NCBI RefSeq assembly: GCF_014694385.1
Contig: NZ_JAAOCA010000015.1
Location: 62,001-126,000 of the forward strand
DNA length: 64,000 bases
DNA from: Pseudomonas typographi
Lineage (GTDB): Bacteria > Pseudomonadota > Gammaproteobacteria > Pseudomonadales > Pseudomonadaceae
Direction of reading: 5' to 3'
The notes under the pieces are model-generated. The model saw only the letters and a program-made list of their open reading frames with translations, did not search any database and was not told the DNA's origin. Every line of letters starts with the position of its first letter. Position 1 is the stretch's first letter. The position numbers and the translations under genes are program-made. Of this stretch, positions 34,430 through 43,717 are shown piece after piece.

Positions 34430-35104
34430 ATGACGTTTTCAATCATCGGCCGTTGCGCCGAAACCGGCCAACTGGGCATCGCCATCAGCTCATCGAGCAT
34501 TGCCGTGGGCGCACGTTGCCCCTGGTTGCGCCCCGGGGTGGGTGCGGTGTCGACGCAAAACATCACCCTGCCGGCGCTGGGTATCCATGTGCTGGGGCAG
34601 ATGGAGCTTGGGCTGCTTCCTGAGCAAGCGCTGGCCACGGTGCCGGCTTACGACAGCTACAGCCAGTTCCGCCAAGTCACGGCCATCGACCACCAGGGCA
34701 ATACCGCGTTCTTCAGCGGCAGCCAAACCCTGGGCTGCCATCACGCCGTGGCCGGGGAGCAATGTGTGGGCGCCGGCAACATGCTGGCGGATACCGCCGT
34801 CGTCGATGCCCTGGTAAAGACCTTTGAAACCACGGGCGGGCCATTGGCCGATCGCTTGATCGCCGCCATGCAAGCCGCCCTGGCGGCCGGTGGCGAAGCA
34901 GGGCCGGTGCATTCGGCGGCGCTGAAGGTGGTGGGCGACCTGAGCTGGCCCATCGTCGACTTGCGCGTTGACTGGGCCGACGAAGACCCGGTGGGTACAC
35001 TGGCGCAGTTGTGGGCGGCCTACCGCCCGCAGATGCAGGACTACATCACCCGTGCCCTGGACCCTACCCAGGCACCGAGCTATGGCGTGCCAGGAGATGA
35101 ATGA
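34430..35104 (+). CDS. DUF1028 family protein, first copy
   Basis: A 224-residue DUF1028 protein, a family of uncharacterised, probably Ntn-hydrolase-fold enzymes. Typical features are MTFSIIGRCAETGQLGIAIS, AVGARCPW, STQNITLPALG and the very conserved C-terminus DWADEDPVGTLAQLW. The second copy at 43019 is about three-quarters identical and has the same length. It ends immediately before an M20 deacylase gene, suggesting a role in hydrolysis of an amide or cyclic product. ATG 34430 follows ACAGGAC. Confidence 0.9.
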   Translation: MTFSIIGRCAETGQLGIAISSSSIAVGARCPWLRPGVGAVSTQNITLPALGIHVLGQMELGLLPEQALATVPAYDSYSQFRQVTAIDHQGNTAFFSGSQTLGCHHAVAGEQCVGAGNMLADTAVVDALVKTFETTGGPLADRLIAAMQAALAAGGEAGPVHSAALKVVGDLSWPIVDLRVDWADEDPVGTLAQLWAAYRPQMQDYITRALDPTQAPSYGVPGDE

Positions 35105-36253
35105 ATGAACAGCAAGGCGCTATTGGCTGCGCTGATCGGTTTCGACACCACCAGCCGCGAGTCCAACCTGCAACTGATCGAGTTCGTTCGTGATTACCTC
35201 GCCCGGCATGAGGTGCCTTGCGAACTGATCTTCAATGGCGAGCGCAGCAAGGCCAACCTGTTCGCCACCATTGGCGCGGCCGATCGCCCCGGTGTGGTGT
35301 TGTCTGGCCACACCGATGTGGTGCCGGTCGATGGCCAACCGTGGACGGTGCCGCCGTTCGAACTGAGCGAAAAGGACGGCAAGCTGTACGGCCGCGGCAC
35401 GGCCGACATGAAGGGCTACATCGCCTGCGTGCTCGCCGCCGTACCGGGCCTGCTGGCCGAGCCGTTGCGCATGCCGGTGCATATCGCCTTGTCTTACGAT
35501 GAGGAAGTCGGTTGCCTGGGTGTACGCAGCCTGCTCGCCGAACTGGAGCAACGCCCGCATAAACCGGCGTTGTGCATCATTGGCGAACCCACGGAGCTCA
35601 AGCCAGTATTGGGCCACAAAGGCAAACTCGCCATGCGCTGCGATGTTCACGGCGCCGCCTGCCACTCTGCCTATGCCCCGCAGGGGGTGAACGCCATTGA
35701 ATATGCGGCCGACCTCATCGGCGAACTGGGCCGCATCGGCGCTGGCCTGCGCGCCGAGCATCTACAAGACCCACGCTTCGATCCGCCCTTCACGACCGTG
35801 CAGGCCGGCCTGATCGGTGGCGGCAAGGCGCTGAATATCGTTCCCGCCGATTGCCGCTTCGATTTCGAGATCCGCACCCTACCCGACCAAAACGCCCATG
35901 ACGTTGCGCAGCGATTGCAGCACTATGCGCAGCAGCAGGTATTGCCGAAAATGCAGGCGGTCGATGCCGCCAGCGATATCAGCTTTTCCGAGCTGTCGTC
36001 TTACCCGGGGCTGGCCACCGACGCCCATAGCGATGCCGCGAATTTGATCGCCCAGTGCTGTGATTCCAGCGAGTTCACCACGGTGGCCTTCGGCACCGAA
36101 GGCGGGCTGTTCGACGCCATCGGCATCCCGACCGTGGTGTGCGGGCCGGGCAGTATGGACCAAGGCCACAAACCCGACGAGTTCGTCAGCGTCGCGCAGC
36201 TCGCCGCCTGTGATCGCATGCTCGAGCGCCTGACATGGGCGTTGCGCGAGTGA
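35105..36253 (+). CDS. M20 family deacylase, acetylornithine deacetylase-like
   Basis: A 382-residue zinc peptidase-fold deacylase resembling ArgE. Metal and catalytic residues are visible: SGHTDVVPVDG near residue 67, GRGTADMKG near 97, YDEEVGCLG (catalytic Glu pair) near 130, IIGEPT near 160 and the final His in DQGHKPDEF near 357. Dimerisation-domain insertion runs from about 170 to 285. The ATG abuts the DUF1028 stop. Deacylation of an N-acyl amino acid would be a sensible last step of the pathway; housekeeping argE is usually elsewhere, so I treat this as a catabolic paralogue. Confidence 0.88.
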   Translation: MNSKALLAALIGFDTTSRESNLQLIEFVRDYLARHEVPCELIFNGERSKANLFATIGAADRPGVVLSGHTDVVPVDGQPWTVPPFELSEKDGKLYGRGTADMKGYIACVLAAVPGLLAEPLRMPVHIALSYDEEVGCLGVRSLLAELEQRPHKPALCIIGEPTELKPVLGHKGKLAMRCDVHGAACHSAYAPQGVNAIEYAADLIGELGRIGAGLRAEHLQDPRFDPPFTTVQAGLIGGGKALNIVPADCRFDFEIRTLPDQNAHDVAQRLQHYAQQQVLPKMQAVDAASDISFSELSSYPGLATDAHSDAANLIAQCCDSSEFTTVAFGTEGGLFDAIGIPTVVCGPGSMDQGHKPDEFVSVAQLAACDRMLERLTWALRE

Positions 36254-36425
36254 ACCCAGCCCACCCCCGCGGCTGATGGCACCGATAAGGCAATCGTGTT
36301 GGCCGCCAGTGTGTTCAACGGGCAGCAAGTTGGCTTTGGCTGCGGCGTAACGGCCCCCATGGGCTTTTAACGCCGCGATTCAGGGCCTGACGGCCATGCC
36401 CAAGCGCAGCGCGGGACCCCGGCGC

Positions 36426-36950
36426 TTAGCGATCACCAGCGTTCGGGGTGTGCAACGAATGGTAGTTTCGGTCCACGTACAGCAGGCCAGGTGATTCGGT
36501 TTCACTGAGTATGGCCACCGCCTCACAGATCAGCACGTCATGGGTGCCAATCTGCAGAACGTTTACGATGCGGCAATCGAAGTTGGCAATCGCGCCATGC
36601 AACACGGGGGCGCCGGTCTGCAAGGTTGTCCATTGCCCATGGGCGAAACGTTCGGCCATCAGCGTCTTGCCGCCGAACGCCTGCGACAATGCTTGCTGCG
36701 TCGATGCCAGGGTGTTTACGCAGAGCACGCCGTTTTCCACTACAGCGGCATAGGCCGAAGCGTTTCGGTTCAAACACACCAGTAGCGTCGGCGGTGTGTC
36801 GGTCACGCTGCACACCGCCGTTGCGGTAAAGCCGGTCGCCCCCGCGGTTCCCGCGCTGGTGACCACGTGCACGGCGGCACCCAGCCGGGCCATGGCATCG
36901 CGAAAGGTCGCGATGGTCACGGGGAGGTTCTCAATCATTTGCTCGGTCAC
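36426..36950 (-). CDS. flavin reductase, HpaC/RutF-like (intact)
   Basis: A 174-residue NAD(P)H:FMN reductase of the flavin_reduct family. [27 protein letters not shown] features near residues 40-63 and the C-terminal [12 protein letters not shown] are present. The GTG start (36950) overlaps the preceding permease stop (GTGA); ATG 36938 is a possible alternative. It closes the minus-strand operon and supplies reduced flavin to the LLM monooxygenase two genes upstream. It is the paralogue that shows what residue the amber codon at 10117 replaced. Confidence 0.88.
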   Translation of the reverse strand: MTEQMIENLPVTIATFRDAMARLGAAVHVVTSAGTAGATGFTATAVCSVTDTPPTLLVCLNRNASAYAAVVENGVLCVNTLASTQQALSQAFGGKTLMAERFAHGQWTTLQTGAPVLHGAIANFDCRIVNVLQIGTHDVLICEAVAILSETESPGLLYVDRNYHSLHTPNAGDR

Positions 36951-38752
36951 GATGCACTCACTTGATGCTCTGCGGGGCGGAAGTATTCCATGAGGAAGAA
37001 CAAGGCACAGACTATCACCACTACCACCACCGAGGCAGCGGCCAGGGTCGGTGTGACTTGCAGCAGGATGTCATCCCACATTTGTTTAGGCAGCGTCGTC
37101 TTAACCCCACCACCAATGAACATGGCCACCGTCAGTTCTTCGAACGACTGCAAAAATGCCGTGACCAGCCCGGCGAACATCCCGCCCTTGATCAGCGGCA
37201 GGGTCACCTTGATGAACACCCGCCACGGCGCGGCGCCTAACGTGGCAGCGGCTTGGTCGAGGCGCCAGTCGTAATGTTTGAACGTGGCCAGCAATACCAC
37301 AAACGCCATGGGCAAGGCGATCACGGTATGCCCAATGATGATGCCCAGGTTAGTCGCCACCAGCGACATTTGCGCAAAAAGGTAGAACAAAGACACGGAG
37401 ATCACGATCGGCGGAACGATCATCGGGGTCATGAATAGCAAGAATGCCAGCCCGCCGAGGCGGCTTCTGCTGCGCGCCAAACCGAACGCCGCCAGGGTCG
37501 CCAGCAGCAGCGTAATGGATGCGGTAGCAACGCCGATACCGAACGAGCGCAGCGTCGAGCCTACCCACAAAGGTGACTGGAGGTATTGGCCGAACCACTT
37601 GAAACTTAGGCTGGGCGGTGGAAACGACAGAAAATCAGACCCGGTGAATGCCATCGGAATGAACGCCAGGATGGGCACGATCAGTACGGCAATGATCAGC
37701 CACGCATAAGCCGCTAACATCCAGCCCGCGTTGCGTGCGCCAGATAGGCGAGAGTAGCCACGTGCCAGGGCATCGCAGAGATTGCCCATGGCGCATCCGA
37801 TTCCCAGGCCGGCGCGGCGCATCAAGCCATTATGCTGGAGGCGGTCGCTGGAGCCACCGGATAACGTCGACAGGCCAAAGGTACGGTCATAGATAAAACA
37901 GGTGACCAAGGCGGCAAGCACCAGCATAACGGCGATGGCGGCGCCCATTTGCCAGTTCTGCAGTTGGTTGATCTGCACGATGATCAATTGGCTGAGCATC
38001 GTATCCCTCGCCCCGCCCAACAAGGTTGGCGTGATGAAAAAGCCCAGCGCTGAAATAAAAACCAGCAGCCCGGCCGCCGCCACGCCAGGCATCGAGAGCG
38101 GCAAGTAAACCCGCCAGAACTGCTGCGCCGCACTAGCACCCAAGGTATCGGCGGCCTGGGCCAGTTGGCGCTCTATCTGGTTCATCGTCGGCAGCATCAC
38201 CATCACCGCCAGGGGCAGCATGGTATGGACCATGGCAAACACCACCGTCGCACGCTGGAACAATAGCTCAGCGGGGGTGAAGCCCATGGCGCCCAGCAAA
38301 TCGTTGATAACCCCGTTGCGGCCCAGGAACACCAGCCAGGCGAAGTTTTTAACCAACGCGCTGGTCCAGAACGGCAACAACACGAAAAGAGCTGCCATGC
38401 GTTGCCGGCGGGGGCTTAACCGGGCAAGCCAATAGGCCAGTGGATAACCCGCGAAGATGCACCACAAGGTGGTCTGCAACGCGACGATAAAGGTAGAACT
38501 CAAGGTGCGGGTATAAACGCCCCCGGCAAAGACTTTGCTGAACGCCGTCAGGGTCCAGGCACCGGTGCGCGGATCCTTGAGGCTGACGAGCAGCAGTTGG
38601 AACGATGGATAAAGCAAAAACGCCACCAGGAAGAGTACGCCCGGGACCACCAGCCAAAGCGCACTCCAGGTTACCTGAGGCTTGCGGGCCGGCTTGGCCT
38701 TAGCCGTTTGCATCGCCAACTCTGCCATCGCGGCATCCTCCGGGTCGGTCAT
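36947..38752 (-). CDS. fused ABC permease (PotB-PotC-like, two permease domains)
   Basis: A 601-residue protein carrying two full BPD_transp_1 permease domains. Domain 1 (about 30-290) has coupling loop [21 protein letters not shown] near residue 208; domain 2 (about 340-595) has [22 protein letters not shown] near 502. A linker with two hydrophobic segments joins them. One polypeptide thus replaces the usual PotB/PotC pair. The ATG overlaps the LLM gene stop (ATGA). It shares the operon with ATPase 41270 and binding protein 40123. Confidence 0.9.
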   Translation of the reverse strand: MTDPEDAAMAELAMQTAKAKPARKPQVTWSALWLVVPGVLFLVAFLLYPSFQLLLVSLKDPRTGAWTLTAFSKVFAGGVYTRTLSSTFIVALQTTLWCIFAGYPLAYWLARLSPRRQRMAALFVLLPFWTSALVKNFAWLVFLGRNGVINDLLGAMGFTPAELLFQRATVVFAMVHTMLPLAVMVMLPTMNQIERQLAQAADTLGASAAQQFWRVYLPLSMPGVAAAGLLVFISALGFFITPTLLGGARDTMLSQLIIVQINQLQNWQMGAAIAVMLVLAALVTCFIYDRTFGLSTLSGGSSDRLQHNGLMRRAGLGIGCAMGNLCDALARGYSRLSGARNAGWMLAAYAWLIIAVLIVPILAFIPMAFTGSDFLSFPPPSLSFKWFGQYLQSPLWVGSTLRSFGIGVATASITLLLATLAAFGLARSRSRLGGLAFLLFMTPMIVPPIVISVSLFYLFAQMSLVATNLGIIIGHTVIALPMAFVVLLATFKHYDWRLDQAAATLGAAPWRVFIKVTLPLIKGGMFAGLVTAFLQSFEELTVAMFIGGGVKTTLPKQMWDDILLQVTPTLAAASVVVVVIVCALFFLMEYFRPAEHQVSAS

Positions 38753-40080
38753 GCGTGTCGATTGGCGGGCCGCGCCAAGCCTAGATGATCACGCAGGGTT
38801 TTGCCGGTGTATTCGGTCTTCATCAGGCCGCGTTGCTGCAACAGCGGCACGACCTGCTCGACGAAGTCCTGCATGCCCTCCGGCATGGTGTGGAAAATCA
38901 TCATGAAGCCATCGGCTGCACCGGCGTCGAGCCATTCCTGCATATGGTCGGCGACTTGCGTGGCGGTGCCGCGAAAGGTCACGTTGCCCCGTTCGTAGCG
39001 CATGCACATTTCCCGCAGGGTTAGCTTCTCGACGCGGATCATGTTGACGATGTAATCAAAATAGGCGCGATGGAAGTTAGAGGTCGCTGGTATCCGCGCT
39101 TCAGGGATCGGCTCGTCCAGCGGCAGGTCTGAAAGGTCGGTTTCAAGGTCTTGAGCCAGGCGCATACGGCCAACATCCGGGTGGATCATGCTTTGCAGGT
39201 GTTGGTACTTCGCTTCTGCTTCTTCAGCGGTAGCGCCGATCACCACCGACAACCCGGTCAGAATCTTCAACTCGTCAGCAGAACGGCCAAACTTGGCCAT
39301 GCGGCCCTTGAGGTCGTCGTAGAAAGCCTTGCCCTTTTCGACGGTCGGGTCTGAGGCGAACACCACCTCGGCCGTTTTCGCCGCGAAGTCCTTGCCGGTT
39401 TCCGAACCACCGGCCTGAATGATCACCGGTTTGCCTTGGGGCGCGCGGGCGATATTGAGCGCGCCGTGCACGGTGAAATACTTGCCATCGTGGTTGACCG
39501 GGTGCTGTTTTTCGGCAATGAAATTCAAGCCATTGGCCTTGTCATTGACGAAGGCATCGTCTTCCCAGGTGTCCCACAGAGCTTCCACCACCTCCATGAA
39601 TTCCCTGGCCTTGTCGTAGCGCTCGGCGTGAGGGGGTAGCTTATCGAGGCCAAAATTGCGTGCCGCGTAATCGTTGGCGCTGGTCACCACGTTCCAGGCC
39701 GCCCGGCCGTGGCTAATGTGGTCGAGCGATGCGAACTGCCGTGCCAGGTTATAGGGCTCCATGAAGCTGGTCGATGCCGTGGCGCCGAGGCCGATGTGGC
39801 GCGTGGCAACGCCCAACGCCGAGAGCAAGGTAATGGGTTCGAACACGTTCATGAACATCGGGAAGCGGCTCCACGCGTACAAATTATCGGTACGCGCGGC
39901 AGGGGTGTCGGCGATGAAGAAGATGTCGAAACAACCCCGTTCGGCAAGCTGCGCCATGGCAATGAAATGCTCGATGCTGGTGGACGCATCGTCCGGCGTA
40001 CCGGTTTGCATCCACGAAGCCGGGTGTGCTCCGGTGCCCTGAATCAGCGTCGCCAGGGCCATGTGTCGGGTGCTGCTCAT
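38749..40080 (-). CDS. LLM-class FMN-dependent monooxygenase, NtaA/SnaA/DszA-like
   Basis: A 443-residue monooxygenase of the nitrilotriacetate monooxygenase component A group. Characteristic features include GCFDIFFIADTPA near residue 50, ARQFASLDHISHGRAAWNVVTS near 112, ARNFGL near 137, and PVIIQAGGSETGKDFAA near 218. ATG 40080 follows GAGGAAT; an upstream TTG at 40086 is less likely. Family members oxidise aminopolycarboxylates, sulfones or N-heterocycles with reduced FMN from a partner, here the 36426 reductase. It is therefore the key catabolic enzyme of group 5. Confidence 0.89.
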   Translation of the reverse strand: MSSTRHMALATLIQGTGAHPASWMQTGTPDDASTSIEHFIAMAQLAERGCFDIFFIADTPAARTDNLYAWSRFPMFMNVFEPITLLSALGVATRHIGLGATASTSFMEPYNLARQFASLDHISHGRAAWNVVTSANDYAARNFGLDKLPPHAERYDKAREFMEVVEALWDTWEDDAFVNDKANGLNFIAEKQHPVNHDGKYFTVHGALNIARAPQGKPVIIQAGGSETGKDFAAKTAEVVFASDPTVEKGKAFYDDLKGRMAKFGRSADELKILTGLSVVIGATAEEAEAKYQHLQSMIHPDVGRMRLAQDLETDLSDLPLDEPIPEARIPATSNFHRAYFDYIVNMIRVEKLTLREMCMRYERGNVTFRGTATQVADHMQEWLDAGAADGFMMIFHTMPEGMQDFVEQVVPLLQQRGLMKTEYTGKTLRDHLGLARPANRHA

Positions 40081-40122
40081 GTGCAAATTCCTCGATCGAA
40101 GGGGTGTTGGTGGCTGGCGGGC

Positions 40123-41193
40123 TTAGCCCAACATCCATTCCTGGAAGCGCTCGTTGGCAGCGTCGTAGTTGTTACCCCACCACACCGAGTCCAGCTCGGT
40201 GAGGCCCTTGAAGTTGGCCGGTGCGGTCGGCAAGGTGCCCGCGCGGTCAGGGGCGATGAATTCGAACGCACGCTTGTTGCTGGGGCCATTGGTGATCAGC
40301 GACGAATACACCGCCTGCTGCTCGGGGCGCATGCAGAATTCAACGAACTTGCGTGCCAGGTCCAGTTTCGGGGTCCCCAGTGGGATCGACCAACCATCAA
40401 CCGAATACAAACCTTGCCATAGCAAGCTTAACGGGGCGCCAGAAGCGATGGCCGCGTAACCGCGGGCCGACCAGGTATCGGAAATATCCACCTCGCCATT
40501 TTGCAGCGTCTGGGTATTCTGCGCGCCGGCAGACCACCACACCGCGACATCACCGCGGATCTGGTCGAGCTTTTTGAAGGCGCGGTCCACATCCAGGGGG
40601 TACAGGTCCTTGCCCGCGACACCGTCGGCGAGCAGGGCCAGCTCCAAGACGCCCCAAGGGCTTTTGTACAACCCGCGCCGCCCGGGGAAAGCTTGGGTGT
40701 TCCAGTAATCGGCCCAGCTTGTAGGGGGGTTGCCGGCGAATTTTTCTTTGTTGTAGGCCATGACGATGCCGAAAACGGAGAAGCCCAACCAGTTGTTGGT
40801 GAGCATGCCCGGCAGAATGTCCTGGCCTTTGGCGGCGGGGATATTGAGATCGGCCAGGTAATTTTTCGGCTGGGTGAGGCGCGCCACATGGTCCTGGGTC
40901 ACCATGCTCACGTCCCAGATGTAGGTTTTCGCATCCACCAGCAGCTTGAACTGGGTGACCGGGTCGGCGTCATGGGCAACCCCGATCACTTTGATCCCGG
41001 TTTCTTTTTCGAACGGTAAATAAAATGCGGTACGGATCGCCGGTGCCACGGCGCCACCAACATCCGCCACGGTAATCGTCTCGGCACCAAAAGCACGGTT
41101 ACCCGTCCACACGCTGGGGACCGCTATCGCGGCGGTGGCGACACCGGCCCCCTTGATCACATTGCGTCGCGAAATGTTCTTGGCATCTGACAT
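40123..41193 (-). CDS. Tat-exported ABC transporter substrate-binding protein, PotD-like
   Basis: A 356-residue family 1 binding protein. The N-terminus has a twin-arginine signal (SRRNVIKGAG, residues 8-17), then a hydrophobic stretch and AFGAET cleavage near residue 37. The body begins TITVADVGGAVAPAIRTAFYLPFEKETGIKV-like. Tat export differs from the Sec-exported relative at 31593 and suggests folding or cofactor binding before export. ATG 41193 follows GGGGACGC. Confidence 0.88.
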   Translation of the reverse strand: MSDAKNISRRNVIKGAGVATAAIAVPSVWTGNRAFGAETITVADVGGAVAPAIRTAFYLPFEKETGIKVIGVAHDADPVTQFKLLVDAKTYIWDVSMVTQDHVARLTQPKNYLADLNIPAAKGQDILPGMLTNNWLGFSVFGIVMAYNKEKFAGNPPTSWADYWNTQAFPGRRGLYKSPWGVLELALLADGVAGKDLYPLDVDRAFKKLDQIRGDVAVWWSAGAQNTQTLQNGEVDISDTWSARGYAAIASGAPLSLLWQGLYSVDGWSIPLGTPKLDLARKFVEFCMRPEQQAVYSSLITNGPSNKRAFEFIAPDRAGTLPTAPANFKGLTELDSVWWGNNYDAANERFQEWMLG

Positions 41194-41269
41194 CACTGCG
41201 TCCCCGAATTGATTGGCTTTCGAATGATTTGGCAGGCTGATGAAGCAAAAGCGTGCGGCGCTGGCAGCG

Positions 41270-42388
41270 TCACACCGACAGAAAATGGGGCGGGTGCGCT
41301 GGCCACTCGAGGCCGACGACGCTGCCAATTCCCAGCGGGGCCTGCCCAGACAAGCGGCGCACGACAATCAAATTTCCCGAAGCCAGCCGCACCACAATGC
41401 GGGTTTCGACGCCTGCGTAAACCGCCTCGACAACCGTTCCACGTAGCGCCCCGTGATCCGCCGCAACGACGTTCAGGTGCTCCGGGCGAATCACCAGCGC
41501 CCCAGGCGTGCCTGGCTGGCAGCCGTGCCCTTTTGGCAGCGCAACCGTAGCGTCGGCGGTTGCAAGCTGGTCGCCCTGCATGACCGTGCCCTCAAGCACA
41601 TTGGAAATACCGATGAACCGTGCGACCGCGACGGTACTCGGCCGCTCGTACATCGCCTGCGGGGTGTCGATCTGTTCGATGCGACCGTTGTGCATCATGC
41701 AAATCCGGTCAGACAGCGCCAGGGCTTCATCTTGGTCATGGGTCACGAAAATGATGGTCGAACCGGTTTCACGGTGCAGCCGCTTGATCTCCATCTGCAT
41801 GGTTTCGCGCAGCTTGCGATCCAGCGCGGACAGCGGTTCATCCATCAGAATCAGCGAGGGCTTGTAGATAAAACAGCGGGCCAAGGCGACCCGTTGCTGC
41901 TGCCCGCCAGACAACTCCCGAGGAAACCGCTGATGCATCGCCTCAAGCCCAACCATCGCCAGCGCCTCGTTGATACGCCGGCGGCTCTCGGCGCGCGAAA
42001 CACCCCGCATGTCCAAGGCGAAACCGACGTTCTGTGAAACAGTCAGGTGGGGGAACAGGGCATAATTCTGGAACACCACGCCGATGTCCCGCTGATGGGC
42101 CGGCGCGTGGGTCTGGTCGCGCCCATCGATCACTATCCGGCCGCTGCTAGGCGCTACCAGGCCGCTGATGATCTGCAACAGCGTGGTCTTGCCCGAGCCC
42201 GATGCACCTAGCAGCGTCAGCAACTCCCCACTGCGAACGTCCAGGTCGAGCGCATGCAGGGCATCGATGTTTCCATAACGCTTGCCCAGGCCTTCAACTC
42301 GAAGTTTGATTGGCGCACCCTGCGCATTCGGGTTGTGCGCCCGGCCTTGATCCGGCGATGTGGCGGCTAGATGGGTCAGCGTGCTCAA
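41270..42388 (-). CDS. ABC transporter ATP-binding protein, PotA-like
   Basis: A 372-residue ATPase. Walker A GASGSGKTT near residue 62, signature [15 protein letters not shown] near 159, Walker B LILMDEPLSALDR near 180, switch VTHDQDEAL near 215 and a C-terminal TOBE domain with ALVIRPEHLNV near 313. The start is TTG 42388, with GGGGGGAG seven bases upstream. First gene of the minus-strand group 5 operon; the binding protein starts 76 bases after its end. Confidence 0.9.
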   Translation of the reverse strand: MSTLTHLAATSPDQGRAHNPNAQGAPIKLRVEGLGKRYGNIDALHALDLDVRSGELLTLLGASGSGKTTLLQIISGLVAPSSGRIVIDGRDQTHAPAHQRDIGVVFQNYALFPHLTVSQNVGFALDMRGVSRAESRRRINEALAMVGLEAMHQRFPRELSGGQQQRVALARCFIYKPSLILMDEPLSALDRKLRETMQMEIKRLHRETGSTIIFVTHDQDEALALSDRICMMHNGRIEQIDTPQAMYERPSTVAVARFIGISNVLEGTVMQGDQLATADATVALPKGHGCQPGTPGALVIRPEHLNVVAADHGALRGTVVEAVYAGVETRIVVRLASGNLIVVRRLSGQAPLGIGSVVGLEWPAHPPHFLSV

Positions 42389-42523
42389 TGTGATCTCCCC
42401 CCCGGGTCGCCTTAGAGAAGCCAGGCCCTAATTAGATCCGGGTGCAGGCTCGCACCCGGACAGGCAGAACAGAATGTGGCTCGTCGGCGCATTCTGTTGG
42501 CCCCCTGGGGATAGCGAAACGAT

Positions 42524-42553
42524 GTTTTTTATCGTCCTAAGGCAGGAAAAAAC
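42524..42553. promoter_or_regulatory. 30-base imperfect palindrome, probable operator
   Basis: Arms GTTTTTT (42524-42530) and AAAAAAC (42547-42553) flank a central CCTAAGG (42536-42542). The minus strand reads GTTTTTTCCT, close to the GGTTTTTCCT box of group 4. It lies between the divergent ATPase gene (42388) and the decayed RidA gene (42603), so it probably controls both sides, with the LysR at 44644 as candidate binder. Confidence 0.5.
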
Positions 42554-42602
42554 TGGGCTCTGGCCAGGCCCCACTGCCTTCGCTCAACGTGCGGCGGGTG
42601 TG

Positions 42603-42999
42603 ATGCCCAGAATCCACACTAGCGATCTTTTTGGTTATCAAGCACCACAAAAAACCTTGTTTCGCCCCTGCCATGCCATGGACACAATGGCGTCAAAGCC
42701 ATTGAGCACTGATGTTGCGGGTGATCTCACAGGTCTCGCGACCCGTGAGCCTGAGGCGAACACGCAATGAATAACGTCGAGCAGTCACTGGAAGAGGCGG
42801 GGCGCGATCTTGGTCATATCCCAAGCCCACCACTTGGTCGATCCCTCATTACTGGGAGCCGGTGTATCGGTAAGCCGGCAAATGGCTAAACGGTGTATCT
42901 GCGATTTCCACAAGGCTGGCCATTTCGAGTGTTAGAGCACCGCAAGGGTTGATGGCGATGGTAGCCATCGCTGTGATTCCCGCCCCGCTGATTTCCTAA
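42603..42999 (+). pseudogene. decayed RidA/YjgF-family gene
   Basis: Conceptual translation in shifting frames follows the Rid protein at 26649 almost end to end. It opens MPRIHT like MPTHTR, continues with STDVAGDLTGL against GTDFDGNLVGL, then after a frameshift NNVEQSLEEAGRDLGHI against KNVKQLLEEAGSDLSHI, and after another shift and a TAA, GKWLNGVSAISTRLAISS against GKWLKGVFPISTGLVISG, ending in AIAVIP. At least two frameshifts and one stop inactivate it. It sits just before DUF1028 copy 2. Confidence 0.8.
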
Positions 43000-43018
43000 C
43001 GAACAGGAAACACACACC

Positions 43019-43693
43019 ATGACGTTTTCCCTCGTCGGCCACTGCGCCGAAACCGGCCAACTGGGCATTGCCATCTGCTCTTCCAGCATCGCCGTAGGCG
43101 CGCGTTGCCCTTGGTTGCAGCCGGGTGTGGGGGCGGTTTCGACGCAGAACATCACCCTTCCCGCGCTAGGCCCGCAGGTACTGGAACACATGGCCTGCGG
43201 GCTGTCTCCCACGCAAGCGCTGGACAGCGCGCTGACCCGCAACGGCTATAGCCAGTTCCGGCAACTGGCGGCCATCGATTACCGGGGGCGAACGGCGCAT
43301 TTCAGTGGCAGCGAAACCCTTGGCTGCCATCACACACTGCCCGGCGAGTTGTGCGTCGGCGCGGGCAACTTGTTGGCCGGTGCCTCGGTGATCGAGGCCC
43401 TAGTGCGAACCTTCGAAACCAGCGGTGGCCAACTGGCTGATCGCCTGCTGGCCGGCATGCAGGCTGCGGTGGCGGCCGGTGGAGAAGCTGGCCCTGTTCA
43501 TTCGGCCGCGTTGGTGGTGGTGGGGGAGTTGACCTGGCCGATCATCGACCTGCGCGTCGATTGGGCAGACGAGGACCCTGTGGGTAAGCTCGCCCAACTG
43601 TGGGCGGCTTACCGCCCGCAAATGCAGGACTACATCGTCCGCGCGCTGGACCCCACCCAAGCGCCCAGCTATGGCGTGCCTGGGGATGAATAA
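43019..43693 (+). CDS. DUF1028 family protein, second copy
   Basis: A 224-residue paralogue of the 34430 protein, with identical length and nearly identical C-terminal third (AQLWAAYRPQMQDYI then VRALDPTQAPSYGVPGDE). The differences concentrate around residues 52-75 and 95-125, which might set specificity. ATG 43019 follows ACAGGAAA. It follows the Rid pseudogene and is convergent with a LysR gene. Function is unknown, as for the family. Confidence 0.9.
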   Translation: MTFSLVGHCAETGQLGIAICSSSIAVGARCPWLQPGVGAVSTQNITLPALGPQVLEHMACGLSPTQALDSALTRNGYSQFRQLAAIDYRGRTAHFSGSETLGCHHTLPGELCVGAGNLLAGASVIEALVRTFETSGGQLADRLLAGMQAAVAAGGEAGPVHSAALVVVGELTWPIIDLRVDWADEDPVGKLAQLWAAYRPQMQDYIVRALDPTQAPSYGVPGDE

Positions 43694-43717
43694 AGCGGCA
43701 ATGCCCCCGCTGGCGCT

